The notes: generated by a model from the letters alone, not told the origin. A stretch of 64,000 bases of DNA from an uncultured Collinsella sp. (GCA_900548265.1 URKG01000006.1:1-64000), one strand, 5' to 3'; numbered from the stretch's first letter, positions 42,790-51,046 are shown. Program-made: numbers and translations.

Positions 42790-44547
42790 ATGTTCGCCTC
42801 ATTCCAAAAGAAGTATTTCCTATCCGATAAAGGCATCGCCGGCGTAAAACGCGGCATCTTCTGGACCACGCTCACCAATCTTATTACCATGGCCGGCATG
42901 GGCTTTCTATTCCTGGTTATGGCCAGCTTTGTCGAGCATCTCGCCAGCGGGGCTGACCTGCCGGATGCCCTGCCGATCGTGGGCGGCCTCCTGGTCTTTT
43001 TCGTGATGCTCTTTGCCTCTAACTGGCAGCAGTATTACTACACCTACTGCATCTTTTACGAGGAGTGCGGCAAGCAGCGTATGGAGATCGCCGAGCGCTT
43101 GCGCAAATTGCCGCTGTCGTTTTTTGGTCGTCGTGATCTGGCCGATTTAACCGAGACTATCATGGGTGACGTCCAGGCCATGGAGCACGCCTACAGCCAC
43201 GTGCTGGGAGAGCTTTGGGGTGCCATCATCGCAAGCGCAATTGTATTCGTGGCGTCGCTGTTCTTTTGCTGGCAGCTGGCGATTGCGGCGTTTTGGAGCG
43301 TTCCCGTGGCCTTTGCCGTGCTGTATCTAACGCGCGGCCCCATGACTCCGGTGTTCGATCGCGTGCGTGCCGAGAAGGTCAAGGTTACCGAGGCAATTCA
43401 AGAGACGCTCGACTGCGTTCGCGAGATCCGCGCCACCAACCAGGAGGCCCATTATCTTGAGGGGCTCAACGCCGTGATCGATGCCGAGGAGCGCGAGACT
43501 ACCAAGGGCGAGCTCGTTAACGGGCTTTTGGTCAACTCCGCCTTTGCCATCCTGCGTCTGGGCATTGCCACCACGCTGGTCACGGGTGCCGCGATGGTCG
43601 CCTCCGGGCAGGTCGACTTTTTGGTGTTGTTTGCCTTCCTGCTTATGGTGAGCCGTATCTATGCGCCCTTTGACCAGGCATTAATGTTAGTGTCCGAGCT
43701 GTTTGCCGCCGAGTCGTCTGCCAAGCGCATGCGTTCCATCATGGAAGAGCCTGTGGCGCGGGGCAGCGAGAACTTTGAGCCTGCGGGCCACGATGTGGTG
43801 TTCGATCACGTGGCATTTGGCTATGGTGCGGGCGAGGACGGACGCGCCGGCGAGAAAGTTCTTACCGATGTGAGCTTTACCGCCAAGGAAGGCGAGGTCA
43901 CGGCGCTGGTCGGTCCTTCGGGTTCCGGTAAGTCTACGGTGAGCCGCCTGGCCGCGCGCTTTTGGGATGCCACTGCGGGCAAGGTTGCCGTGGGCGGTGT
44001 GGATGTTGCGGGCGTGGATCCCGAGGTGCTGCTGCGCGACTACGCCATTGTGTTCCAAGACGTGCTGCTCTTTGACGACACGGTGATGGGAAACATCCGC
44101 CTCGGGCGTCGTGATGCCACCGATGAGGAAGTGCTTGCAGCCGCGCGTGCCGCCAACTGTGACGAGTTCGTGAACCGCATGCCGCAGGGCTATGACACTA
44201 TGATTGGAGAGAACGGCTCCAAACTCTCCGGCGGCGAGCGCCAGCGCATCTCCATCGCCCGCGCACTGCTCAAAGACGCGCCCATCGTGCTGTTGGACGA
44301 GGCGACGGCAAGCTTGGATGTGGAGAACGAGACCGTGGTGCAACAGGCACTCTCCCGTCTGCTTGCAGGTAAGACGGTTATCGTTATTGCCCACCGTATG
44401 CGTACGGTGGAAAATGCCGACAAAATCGTTGTGCTCAAGAATGGCGTGGTTGCCGAGCAGGGTTCTCCGGCACAGCTCAAGGCGGCAGGCGGAGAATTCG
44501 CCCGCATGGTTGCGCTGCAAAAGGAGGCGGCTGCCTGGCAGCTGTAG
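42790..44547 (+). CDS. ABC transporter, fused permease-ATPase (half 2)
   Basis: A protein of 585 residues. The membrane domain is about 15-310. The NBD has Walker A GPSGSGKST, signature KLSGGERQRISIAR, Walker B VLLDEATASLD and H-loop AHRMRTV. Unlike the exporter pair at 15-19 kb, both halves here keep the catalytic Glu and His, so both sites may be active. The ATG at 42790 directly follows the upstream stop codon; AAGGGAGG lies in the end of that gene. Confidence 0.92.
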   Translation: MFASFQKKYFLSDKGIAGVKRGIFWTTLTNLITMAGMGFLFLVMASFVEHLASGADLPDALPIVGGLLVFFVMLFASNWQQYYYTYCIFYEECGKQRMEIAERLRKLPLSFFGRRDLADLTETIMGDVQAMEHAYSHVLGELWGAIIASAIVFVASLFFCWQLAIAAFWSVPVAFAVLYLTRGPMTPVFDRVRAEKVKVTEAIQETLDCVREIRATNQEAHYLEGLNAVIDAEERETTKGELVNGLLVNSAFAILRLGIATTLVTGAAMVASGQVDFLVLFAFLLMVSRIYAPFDQALMLVSELFAAESSAKRMRSIMEEPVARGSENFEPAGHDVVFDHVAFGYGAGEDGRAGEKVLTDVSFTAKEGEVTALVGPSGSGKSTVSRLAARFWDATAGKVAVGGVDVAGVDPEVLLRDYAIVFQDVLLFDDTVMGNIRLGRRDATDEEVLAAARAANCDEFVNRMPQGYDTMIGENGSKLSGGERQRISIARALLKDAPIVLLDEATASLDVENETVVQQALSRLLAGKTVIVIAHRMRTVENADKIVVLKNGVVAEQGSPAQLKAAGGEFARMVALQKEAAAWQL

Positions 44548-44548
44548 G

Positions 44549-44606
44549 AATGTGACAAAGGGACAGTCCCATAATGTGACAAAGGGGCAGTCCCTTCGTC
44601 ATATTG
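44549..44606. repeat. Direct repeat with GGGACAGTCCC palindrome
   Basis: The 22-bp word AATGTGACAAAGGGACAGTC (and following CC) occurs twice in tandem with one change; TGACAAAGGG/CCCTTCGTCA forms an outer hairpin. It shares the GGGACAG word with other hairpin families here. It starts just after the ABC gene. Confidence 0.75.
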
Positions 44607-44642
44607 ACCTCACCCCCATAGTTTCCAAAGAGTTAACCTTTG

Positions 44643-44671
44643 TTGACCTTATTAGTTAGATAAACTAAAGT
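44643..44671 (+). promoter_or_regulatory. Promoter with TTAGTT/AACTAA operator, metal ATPase operon
   Basis: TTGACC (44643-44648), 17 bp, TAAAGT (44666-44671). The dyad TTAGTTAGATAAACTAA (44652-44668) covers the spacer and -10. It loosely resembles DtxR/MntR-type boxes, which would suit a metal exporter; the assignment is weak. Confidence 0.5.
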
Positions 44672-44758
44672 ATTTTCTAAAAGTGCGCTCGAGCTAACTA
44701 ATGAACTCGGGTGCTGAGGCGCCGTGCCGCGTCCAATGCGGCAAAAGGGAGAAGCAAC

Positions 44759-45004
44759 ATGAAGAAGTCGACGTTTAACACCCTGCTTGTTGGTGGCGGT
44801 TTTCTGCTCGGCACGGCCGGCATCAAGCTGCTCACCAGCGCTCCGGTAAAGAACGCCTGCGTGCAGGGCATCGCGTGCGGTATGCGCGTCAAGAACTGCT
44901 ACCAGGACATGGTCGAGCAGGCCAAGGCTAATGTCGATGACATGGTTGCCGAGGCTGCCTACATCACCCAGAGCGAGGCCGCTGCTGACGAGGCAGCCGA
45001 GTAG
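44759..45004 (+). CDS. Small membrane protein preceding metal ATPase (DUF6110-like)
   Basis: A protein of 81 residues. An N-terminal hydrophobic helix (8-26, LLVGGGFLLGTAGIKLL) precedes a Cys-containing segment (NACVQGIACGMRVKNC) and an acidic Ala-rich tail. Small proteins of this type regularly precede P-type metal ATPases in Coriobacteriia and Firmicutes; the three Cys could bind metal. The ATG at 44759 follows AAAGGGAG. It lies 18 bp upstream of the ATPase and is almost certainly co-transcribed. Its function is inferred from context. Confidence 0.75.
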   Translation: MKKSTFNTLLVGGGFLLGTAGIKLLTSAPVKNACVQGIACGMRVKNCYQDMVEQAKANVDDMVAEAAYITQSEAAADEAAE

Positions 45005-45022
45005 CGCTCCTAGGCACAAACT

Positions 45023-47098
45023 ATGAGATTCTCGATTATCAGCGAGATCCCTGGCAGGACCCGTCTTCAATTGGCGGGTCCTGTGCCAGAGAGCGATCTC
45101 GATGCGCTTCTTAAGCTTGGTGGCGATATCGACGGCGTGCACAAGGTGCGCGTGTATGGCCGTATTGGCCAGATGGCGCTGGAGTACGACGAGCCGCGCC
45201 GCGCGAGCGTGCTCGACGCCTTGGGCGCACTCGATGCTCAAGCTATCGCCGATGCCAAGTCGGGCTACGTGATGCAACTCGAGCCGCGCAAGCACAAGCT
45301 CGTCATGGATCTTGCCACACTTATCGGCGCCCACTACGCGCGCCGCTGGTTCCTGCCTACGCCGCTGCGTGCCATCTTTGTCGTGGCCGGTTACATAACC
45401 TTTTTGCGCGCCGCTCTCCACGAGCTCGCGCAACCGCGTCTGACCGTCCCCGTGCTCGATGCCTCGGCCATTGGCATCTCGTTTGTTAAGCGCGACGTCA
45501 ATACCGCGGGCCAGACGATGTTCCTGCTCAACGTGGGCGAGTTGCTCGAGGACTACACGCGCGCCATGAGCGAAAACGAGCTCATCAACTCGCTGCTCGA
45601 TGTGCCCGACAAGGCGCAAAAGGTCGTCGGCGACACCGAGGTGAGCGTTGCCGCCACCGAGCTTGAGCCCGGCGACTTGGTAGCCGTGCGCACCGGCATG
45701 TCCATCTGCATTGACGGTGTGGTCGAACAGGGGAGCGCCATGGTCAACCAGGCGACCCTGACCGGCGAGCCGCTTGCCGTCGAGCGCAGCGCGGGCGACG
45801 ATGTATTCGCCGGCACCGTCGTGGAAGACGGCAGTATCTTGGTGCGTGTGCGCGCCAACACGGCTCAGACCAAGCTCCGCTCGATCGTCTCGCTCGTGCA
45901 GGCGGCCGACTCGCTCAAGTCCGAGGGCCAGTCGCACATGGAAGACCTTGCCAACAAGATCGTCCCGTGGAACTTCCTGCTCGCGGGCCTGGTTGCGCTT
46001 ACCACCCGCAGCCTTATCAAGACCTCAGCGGCGTTGATGGTCGACTACTCGTGCGCACTCAAGCTCACGGGTTCCGTCGCCGTCATGACTGCTATGAGCG
46101 ATGCTGCCAAGATGGGCGTCATGGTCAAGGGCGCCAAGTACTTTGAGTCGTTTGCCAAGGCCGATACCATTGTCTTTGATAAGACCGGTACGCTCACCGA
46201 GGCACAGCCGCGTCTTGCCTGTGTGCTCACCACCGATGGCTGGAGCGAGGACGAGGTCCTGCGCCTTTCCGCTTGCTTGGAGGAGCATTTTCCGCATCCG
46301 GTGGCGCGCGCCGTGGTCAACGCCGCCCGCGAGCGTGGGCTCGAGCATCGCGAGCGCCATGCCGCCGTCGAGTACATCGTGGCACACGGCATCGCTTCGT
46401 CCATCGAAGGGCGCCGCGCCATCATCGGTTCCGCGCACTTTGTATTCGAAGATGAGGGTGCACAGCTCGAAACCGACATCAAGGAGCGCATCGAGTCCCA
46501 GATGCAGGGGCTGTCGCCGCTGTATCTGGCGGTCGACGGCACCGTTGTGGGCGTGCTCGGTATCGAGGACCCGCTCAAGTCCGGGGTCCGCGAGGCCATC
46601 GCCGACCTGCACGCGTTGGGCGTCAAGCATGTCGTTATGCTCACGGGCGACTCCGAGCGCACGGCCGAGCGCATTGCGCGAGAGGCGGGCGTCGACGAGT
46701 TTAAGGCCGAGCTGCTGCCCGAGGACAAGTACGCGTATGTGGAGCGCATTAAGAGTGAGGGGCGCCACGTTGCCATGGTGGGTGACGGCGTCAACGACTC
46801 ACCGGCGCTCGGTTTGGCCGACGTGGGCCTAGCGATGGGTGGCGGAAGCGACATCGCCAAGGAGGTCGCCGACATCATCCTGACCGACACTGATCTCGCT
46901 GCGATCGTACGCCTGCGCCGCATGAGCCAGGGCCTCATTGATCGTCTGACGAGCTCCTACTCTAAGGTGATGCTCACCAACTCAGCACTCTTGGCACTGG
47001 GCATTACCGGCATGATCACTCCGCAGACTTCGTCACTGCTGCACAACGGCTCAACGATCGCCTACAGCCTGAGCAACGCAAAGGCGTACCTGCGTTAG
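45023..47098 (+). CDS. Heavy-metal translocating P1B-type ATPase
   Basis: A protein of 691 residues. The actuator motif is TGEPLAVE, the phosphorylation motif DKTGTLTEAQ, the P1B-specific HP dipeptide lies in EEHFPHPVARA, and the hinge is MVGDGVNDSPALG. The N-terminus (about 1-60, SEIPGRTRLQL) looks like a degenerate HMA-like domain lacking CxxC. The transmembrane metal motif expected as CPC or SPC is YSCALKL here, a non-canonical SC site as in some CtpC-like Mn/Zn pumps. It probably exports a divalent metal; the ion cannot be settled from sequence. It ends at a strong terminator. Confidence 0.9.
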   Translation: MRFSIISEIPGRTRLQLAGPVPESDLDALLKLGGDIDGVHKVRVYGRIGQMALEYDEPRRASVLDALGALDAQAIADAKSGYVMQLEPRKHKLVMDLATLIGAHYARRWFLPTPLRAIFVVAGYITFLRAALHELAQPRLTVPVLDASAIGISFVKRDVNTAGQTMFLLNVGELLEDYTRAMSENELINSLLDVPDKAQKVVGDTEVSVAATELEPGDLVAVRTGMSICIDGVVEQGSAMVNQATLTGEPLAVERSAGDDVFAGTVVEDGSILVRVRANTAQTKLRSIVSLVQAADSLKSEGQSHMEDLANKIVPWNFLLAGLVALTTRSLIKTSAALMVDYSCALKLTGSVAVMTAMSDAAKMGVMVKGAKYFESFAKADTIVFDKTGTLTEAQPRLACVLTTDGWSEDEVLRLSACLEEHFPHPVARAVVNAARERGLEHRERHAAVEYIVAHGIASSIEGRRAIIGSAHFVFEDEGAQLETDIKERIESQMQGLSPLYLAVDGTVVGVLGIEDPLKSGVREAIADLHALGVKHVVMLTGDSERTAERIAREAGVDEFKAELLPEDKYAYVERIKSEGRHVAMVGDGVNDSPALGLADVGLAMGGGSDIAKEVADIILTDTDLAAIVRLRRMSQGLIDRLTSSYSKVMLTNSALLALGITGMITPQTSSLLHNGSTIAYSLSNAKAYLR

Positions 47099-47122
47099 CA
47101 GACGTGTTCGCCCACGTTATCT

Positions 47123-47168
47123 GGCCTGCGCCCAGACGGCATCGGTGTCGTCTGGGCGCAGGCCTTTT
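47123..47168 (+). terminator. Terminator of metal ATPase operon
   Basis: The 16-bp stem GGCCTGCGCCCAGACG and complement is followed by TTTTGC. Confidence 0.93.
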
Positions 47169-47172
47169 GCAT

Positions 47173-47221
47173 TTGACCATTTGCTAGCTTCTCTATATAG
47201 TGTTGCTAGCAAAGCTAGCAA
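47173..47221 (+). promoter_or_regulatory. Promoter and TTGCTAGC operator of toxin-antitoxin pair
   Basis: TTGACC (47173-47178), 17 bp, TATAGT (47196-47201). The perfect palindrome TTGCTAGCAAAGCTAGCAA (47203-47221) covers the start site, and another TTGCTAGC half lies in the spacer (47181-47188). This is typical of antitoxin autorepression. Confidence 0.8.
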
Positions 47222-47240
47222 TTGAAGAGAGGGGTTCGAC

Positions 47241-47594
47241 GTGGGTGCTGTTAGTGGCATGGCGCAGGTGAACGTTCGCGTGGATCGCCAGGTCAAGAAC
47301 CGTGCCGAGGAGGCGCTGCGGCTTTCGGGCGCCTCGCTGCCCGAGCTCATCAAAAAGATCGTGGCCAAAGTCGCACAGGGTGGCGGGCAGTGTGAAGAAG
47401 TGCTGTCTGCCGTTGATGGCCGGCAACAGACCGTCGCGCACGATACTCCGTTCGCCGCGTCGTGGGCAGCGGCCGACCGGCTTTATGCAGATCTGGGCAT
47501 CGCTCCGTCGCCCGTATCCGACGATCGCGGTTGGGACACAATCTATTCCGAAGCCATGGATGAGCATTATCGCCAAAAGGGGATGATCCAGTGA
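47241..47594 (+). CDS. RelB/DinJ-type antitoxin
   Basis: A protein of 117 residues. Residues 8-50 (AQVNVRVDRQVKNRAEEALRLSGASLPELIKKI) are a ribbon-helix-helix domain of the RelB/DinJ type; the rest is an extended toxin-binding tail. The GTG at 47241 has GAGAGGGG upstream; ATG 47259 is an alternative. It overlaps the PIN gene by 4 nt. The palindrome upstream is its probable operator. RelB-type antitoxins usually pair with RelE/YafQ toxins, so pairing with a PIN RNase is atypical. Confidence 0.85.
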   Translation: MGAVSGMAQVNVRVDRQVKNRAEEALRLSGASLPELIKKIVAKVAQGGGQCEEVLSAVDGRQQTVAHDTPFAASWAAADRLYADLGIAPSPVSDDRGWDTIYSEAMDEHYRQKGMIQ

Positions 47595-48106
47595 GTGGGG
47601 CGCCTCTCAAGATCATGGTGGACGCCAACGTATGGGTTGATTCGTTTTGTGTTGACCATGCCGAGTCGCTTGCCGCGCGTGCGTTTATTGGGCAGGCGAC
47701 GGAGACGGGGGCGTTGCTGTTCTTTCCGGTTCATATCGCTAAGGACGTGCTGTACGTTGTCCAACACGAGCTGAAGCGCAGCGTTCTTGCCAGCGGGGGA
47801 GCGCTCGACGAGGCATCTGCCCGTGCAATTGGCGATGCGGCGTTGGCGTTTGTCCGGAACATGACCGAAAACGCTACGGCCGTGGGTGCAGATGTGTCGG
47901 ACCTTTGGCTGGCCGACAAATACTTAGCGCTCCATCGCGATTACGAGGACAACTTGGTACTCGCTGCGTGCAAGCGCGCGCAGGTCGATTACTTGGTGAC
48001 CAACGATCGCAAGCTGCTCGAACATGCCGATCTCGCAGCAAAGACCCCGCGCCAAATGATGCCGATTCTTGCTCTGGCCGAACGTGGTGGGCGGGTGTCC
48101 TGCTAA
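47591..48106 (+). CDS. PIN-domain toxin (VapC-like RNase)
   Basis: A protein of 171 residues. The PIN acidic residues lie in IMVDANVWVDSF near the N-terminus, in HRDYEDNLVLAACK, and in YLVTNDRKLL. PIN toxins are Mg-dependent RNases that cleave tRNA or rRNA. The GTG at 47591 overlaps the antitoxin stop codon (GTGA), ensuring coupled synthesis. At 171 residues it is longer than typical VapC (about 130). Confidence 0.87.
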   Translation: MSGAPLKIMVDANVWVDSFCVDHAESLAARAFIGQATETGALLFFPVHIAKDVLYVVQHELKRSVLASGGALDEASARAIGDAALAFVRNMTENATAVGADVSDLWLADKYLALHRDYEDNLVLAACKRAQVDYLVTNDRKLLEHADLAAKTPRQMMPILALAERGGRVSC

Positions 48107-48119
48107 CGCCTGGCTGTCT

Positions 48120-48165
48120 GCGCGGCCTTCGGAACGTCGGCGCTCAGAAGGCCGCGCATCCTTTA
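48120..48165. terminator. Convergent terminator after PIN gene
   Basis: GCGCGGCCTTC/GAAGGCCGCGC stem followed by CCTTTAATT; it serves the toxin operon and possibly the convergent 144-residue gene. Confidence 0.75.
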
Positions 48166-48166
48166 A

Positions 48167-48601
48167 TTACAAAAGCGCTGCCTTGACGAGGGGAGCTTCG
48201 GCGAGCTTTTTGGCAGCCTTTTCATCGGAATCGTTTAGTGCTGCCAGACTGCGGTAGACCCACTCGTTGACCTGGGTGTTCTTGACGCCTGCGGTCTGCA
48301 TAAGGGCGCCTACCTCGCGGATTGCTGCGAACAGATCGGCCTTGGGCCCCGCGAGCTCGACCTCGATGCCGTGGTAGGCGGCCACGCCGCGGTTCTCACT
48401 CACGTGGTCGATAAAACCCTCGACGGTCTCAAGCTGCTGGGCGAGAGCCGCATCATCGTCAGCGTCCAGCGCGACGAGTGCGTTCGATACCGTGAGGGCG
48501 GGATGTCCGCAGGGGACAAAGCCCTCGATGACATCCATAGCTTCGGTAATGGTTGAGCCCAGGCCTGCGAGGGCATTGACGAGTTGCTGCTTGGTATCCA
48601 T
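48167..48601 (-). CDS. Hypothetical helical protein
   Basis: A protein of 144 residues with no recognised family. It is mostly amphipathic helix, acidic and Ala-rich, without a signal peptide or membrane segment. The middle (VSENRGVAAYHGIEVELAGPKADLFAAIREVGALMQ) may form a small mixed domain. The ATG at 48601 is preceded by AAAGGA, a good SD. It is monocistronic, between a toxin-antitoxin pair and the tmRNA gene. Confidence 0.6.
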   Translation of the reverse strand: MDTKQQLVNALAGLGSTITEAMDVIEGFVPCGHPALTVSNALVALDADDDAALAQQLETVEGFIDHVSENRGVAAYHGIEVELAGPKADLFAAIREVGALMQTAGVKNTQVNEWVYRSLAALNDSDEKAAKKLAEAPLVKAALL

Positions 48602-48838
48602 AACGGTCCTTTCGATGGGTCAATTTTGCTTGGCGAAAATATACGTGACGCGATCGGTAGCAAAAGTGCGAAGTGCGGCGCACATTGGGGTCTTCACAGC
48701 TCGTGCATAGAACAGCTGTCCGCTTTCAGAACGTGGTAAGATAACACTCCACAAGCGGGGCTCGCCCCGCATGTTCCTTGAAAAGTCGACGGGTGTTGGG
48801 TGCTCGTGCCCAATACCATCCAGACTTTCCCGACATTC

Positions 48839-49202
48839 GGGGGCGACTGGTTTCGACACGATAGCTCTGAGAGAGGAAGCAAGCCGAGGTCTCCTCGCCT
48901 CGTTAAACAGGGGTACCGTCAAATTGAATTGACAACAACTCTTCTTTTGAGCCTATGGCTCTCGCTGCTTAGTTTATAGCGGCGCGTCAACCCGGTGATT
49001 TCCCCGACACCGGCGCGACGTCATTTTAGGGGAATGCTCCCGCGCGCGTAATCGGTATGGCGCGGGCTAAGACCGAACCGGTTGGGATGCCGCGAGCGTG
49101 TCGCTGCGCGCAAAGCGTCCGAGACAAAACCAGCGACTGAGCTTGGAGATGCCAATCAGGGGGCTTTCGTGGACCGGAGTTCGATTCTCCGCGCCTCCAC
49201 CA
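48839..49202 (+). ncRNA. ssrA: tmRNA
   Basis: A one-piece tmRNA of 364 nt that rescues stalled ribosomes. The 5' end GGGGGCGACTGG and 3' end CGCGCCTCCACCA pair as a 7-bp acceptor stem with one G-U. The T-arm is CGGAGTTCGATTCTCCG and CCA is encoded. The tag frame (48931-48972) reads DNNSSFEPMALAA then stop; the resume codon may lie a few codons earlier. ALAA is the usual proteolysis signal. A terminator follows at 49211. Confidence 0.95.
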
Positions 49203-49210
49203 ATAGTTAC

Positions 49211-49246
49211 AGGCAGGTAGAGAAGTGTCTCTACCTGCCTTTTTAT
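49211..49246 (+). terminator. tmRNA terminator
   Basis: A 13-bp stem AGGCAGGTAGAGA/TCTCTACCTGCCT then TTTTATT, directly after tmRNA. Confidence 0.93.
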
Positions 49247-49260
49247 TGCTTACAGATACC

Positions 49261-49515
49261 GCGGAGAATCGAACTCTATGCAGGGCGCGAGCGTTAAACA
49301 AACGCGAAGCGTTTTTAGCCCGCGGGCGAGGACGCCGGCAGGCGGCCGAAGCCGGTGCGGATTTGCGAAGCAAATACGCGGATTCTCCGCGCAAAGCCCC
49401 AACCCAAAAGAGATGTGCTGCCGACGACATTTCTGCTGGCTATGCCCCGCGCCGACTGATCCCCTTCATCCGCGGAGAATCGAACTCTGTGCAGGGCGCG
49501 GGCGTAAAGAAAACG
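49261..49515. repeat. Inverted tmRNA T-arm fragments and 35-bp direct repeat
   Basis: GCGGAGAATCGAACTC, the reverse complement of the tmRNA T-arm region, occurs at 49261-49276 and 49472-49487. Each is followed by T, a purine and TGCAGGGCGCG, giving a direct repeat of about 35 bp. GATTCTCCGCGC at 49381-49392 is a direct-orientation fragment. They look like attachment-site or recombination scars at the tmRNA locus. No gene is convincing in 49247-50076. Confidence 0.7.
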
Positions 49516-49531
49516 CCGCAGCAACGCAGGG

Positions 49532-49840
49532 TGGGATGCGCTTTCCCGATGGCAGCCCAGGCGGAAAGCACGTCCCGGAATCCGCGCTCAGACTGGGATG
49601 TAGTTTCCGGATGATGCCTCAAGCGGAAACTGCGACCCGGAATCGAGCCGTAGAGTGGGATATGCTTTCCCAATGGCAGCTCAAGCGGAAAGTACATCCC
49701 GGAATCTTCGTTCGGAATGGGATGCAGTTTCCAAATGAATGGCTAGCGGAAAATTCATCACAGAATTCGCGCCCAGAACGGGACATGCTTTCCGGATGCC
49801 TGCTCAAGCGGAAACTGCGACCCGGAATTTGTCCTGAGAC
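49532..49840. repeat. Five tandem 62-bp hairpin repeats
   Basis: Units start at 49532, 49594, 49656, 49718 and 49779 (periods 62, 62, 62, 61). Each has a left arm like GGGATGCGCTTTCC and a right arm like GGAAAGCACGTCCC around a loop of about 16 nt, then CCGGAAT and a variable tail. Units 1 and 2 covary (GCTTTCC/GGAAAGC against AGTTTCC/GGAAACT), which points to conserved secondary structure. A period of 62 is not a multiple of 3, so a repeated protein is unlikely. Confidence 0.85.
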
Positions 49841-49847
49841 CGTGAGC

Positions 49848-49966
49848 AGTCAATTTGGGACGGGGCTATTTTAGCTACCCCTAAATGCCGGCTGATCGTT
49901 ATCCCAGCTCCAGAGGGCTCATCGACAGTCAAAGGGTAGCTAAAATAGCCCCGTCCCAAATTGACT
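49848..49966. repeat. Palindrome with perfect 33-bp arms
   Basis: The arms 49848-49880 (AGTCAATTTGGGACGGGGCT onward) and 49934-49966 are exact inverted copies around a 53-nt loop. A diverged single arm is at 1801-1833. It lies between the hairpin array and the lipase gene. Confidence 0.93.
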
Positions 49967-50076
49967 ACTCGGGGAGGGCGGCTTGACCGACCTGACCCCT
50001 CCAACTCCAAAACCTATGCGCCCTCCATTCCAAAACTGGGTAGAAGAAGGCCAAAACGCAATCGCAGGAGGTCAAT

Positions 50077-50955
50077 ATGACTGCAGAAGATAAGGCAAAG
50101 AACGCCGGCAAGGTCGCGCTCGTCCTGGAGGGCGGCAGTTTTCGCGGGCAGTTTACCGCGGGCGTGCTCGACGTCCTCATGGAGGCTGGCGTCGAGATTC
50201 CGGCTGTCTACGGTGTATCGGCTGGCGCCCTCAACGGCGTGAACTACAAGTCGCACCAGATCGGCCGTGCCAACCGCATCAACCTGGCTTTCTGCAACGA
50301 CAGCCGCTACATGGGCGCCGCATCGTTTGCGTCCACGGGCTCTATTGTGGGATATGACTTTATCTTCAACGATGTCCAGGACCGCCTGGACCCCTTTGAC
50401 AACGAGACGTTCGACGCGAGCCCCATCGAGATGTACGCCGTTGCGACGGACATGCTCTTTGGAACCGCCACGTACCTGCCGGTCAAAAGCGCCGTACTTG
50501 ACCTCGACGTCGTGCGCGCCTCGACGTCACTGCCGCTGGTGACGCCGCCGGTCGAGATTGACGGGCACAAATACGTCGATGGTGGCGTAGCCGATTCGGT
50601 CCCCATCGAGCACGTGCTGGAGGAAGCGGGCTTCGATCGCGCGGTTGTCATTGTCACGCAGGACCGCTCGTACGAGAAAAAGCCCTACGAGTTTATGCCC
50701 GCCGCACGCGCTCGCTATGCCGACTACCCCTACCTGCTCGAGGCTATCGAGACGCGCCACGACCGCTATAACATCCAGCGCATGCACCTGTGGAAGTATG
50801 AGCGCGAGGGCCGCGCGCTGGTCGTTGCCCCGCAAAAGCCGGTCGAGGTCGGTCACGTTGAGCACGATTCGGCAAAGCTCCTCGACCTGTATATTCAGGG
50901 CCGCCAGGAGGCAAAGCGCCTACTGAGTGATATCGAGGCGTTTGTCGAGCGCTAG
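50077..50955 (+). CDS. Patatin-like phospholipase family protein
   Basis: A protein of 292 residues. The catalytic dyad is visible: Ser in GVSAGAL after the oxyanion-hole LVLEGGSFRGQFTAGVLDVL, and Asp in YVDGGVADSVPI. It is close to the bacterial RssA/YjjU-like patatin group, serine hydrolases acting on lipids or acyl esters. There is no signal peptide, so it is cytoplasmic or peripheral. The ATG at 50077 follows AGGAGGT. It is a single gene between the tmRNA non-coding block and the ribosomal operon. Confidence 0.92.
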   Translation: MTAEDKAKNAGKVALVLEGGSFRGQFTAGVLDVLMEAGVEIPAVYGVSAGALNGVNYKSHQIGRANRINLAFCNDSRYMGAASFASTGSIVGYDFIFNDVQDRLDPFDNETFDASPIEMYAVATDMLFGTATYLPVKSAVLDLDVVRASTSLPLVTPPVEIDGHKYVDGGVADSVPIEHVLEEAGFDRAVVIVTQDRSYEKKPYEFMPAARARYADYPYLLEAIETRHDRYNIQRMHLWKYEREGRALVVAPQKPVEVGHVEHDSAKLLDLYIQGRQEAKRLLSDIEAFVER

Positions 50956-51018
50956 CGTCGCGACGTCATGACCCATGGACGACATGTGCAGAAACTCTGG
51001 TCGGAGCCAAAATACCTG

Positions 51019-51046
51019 TTGACTCGAGCGGCGAGCGGGGTAATAT
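51019..51046 (+). promoter_or_regulatory. Promoter of rplM-rpsI
   Basis: TTGACT (51019-51024), 16 bp, TAATAT (51041-51046), leaving a leader of about 60 nt. Confidence 0.7.

Noticed and set aside
49532..49840. CRISPR array
   Set aside because: Units are contiguous with no unique spacers, repeats are diverged, and no cas genes are present.
49278..49874. A 198-residue plus-strand frame through the hairpin array
   Set aside because: The 62-bp period shifts the frame at each unit, there is no good SD, and pairing of arms explains the conservation better.
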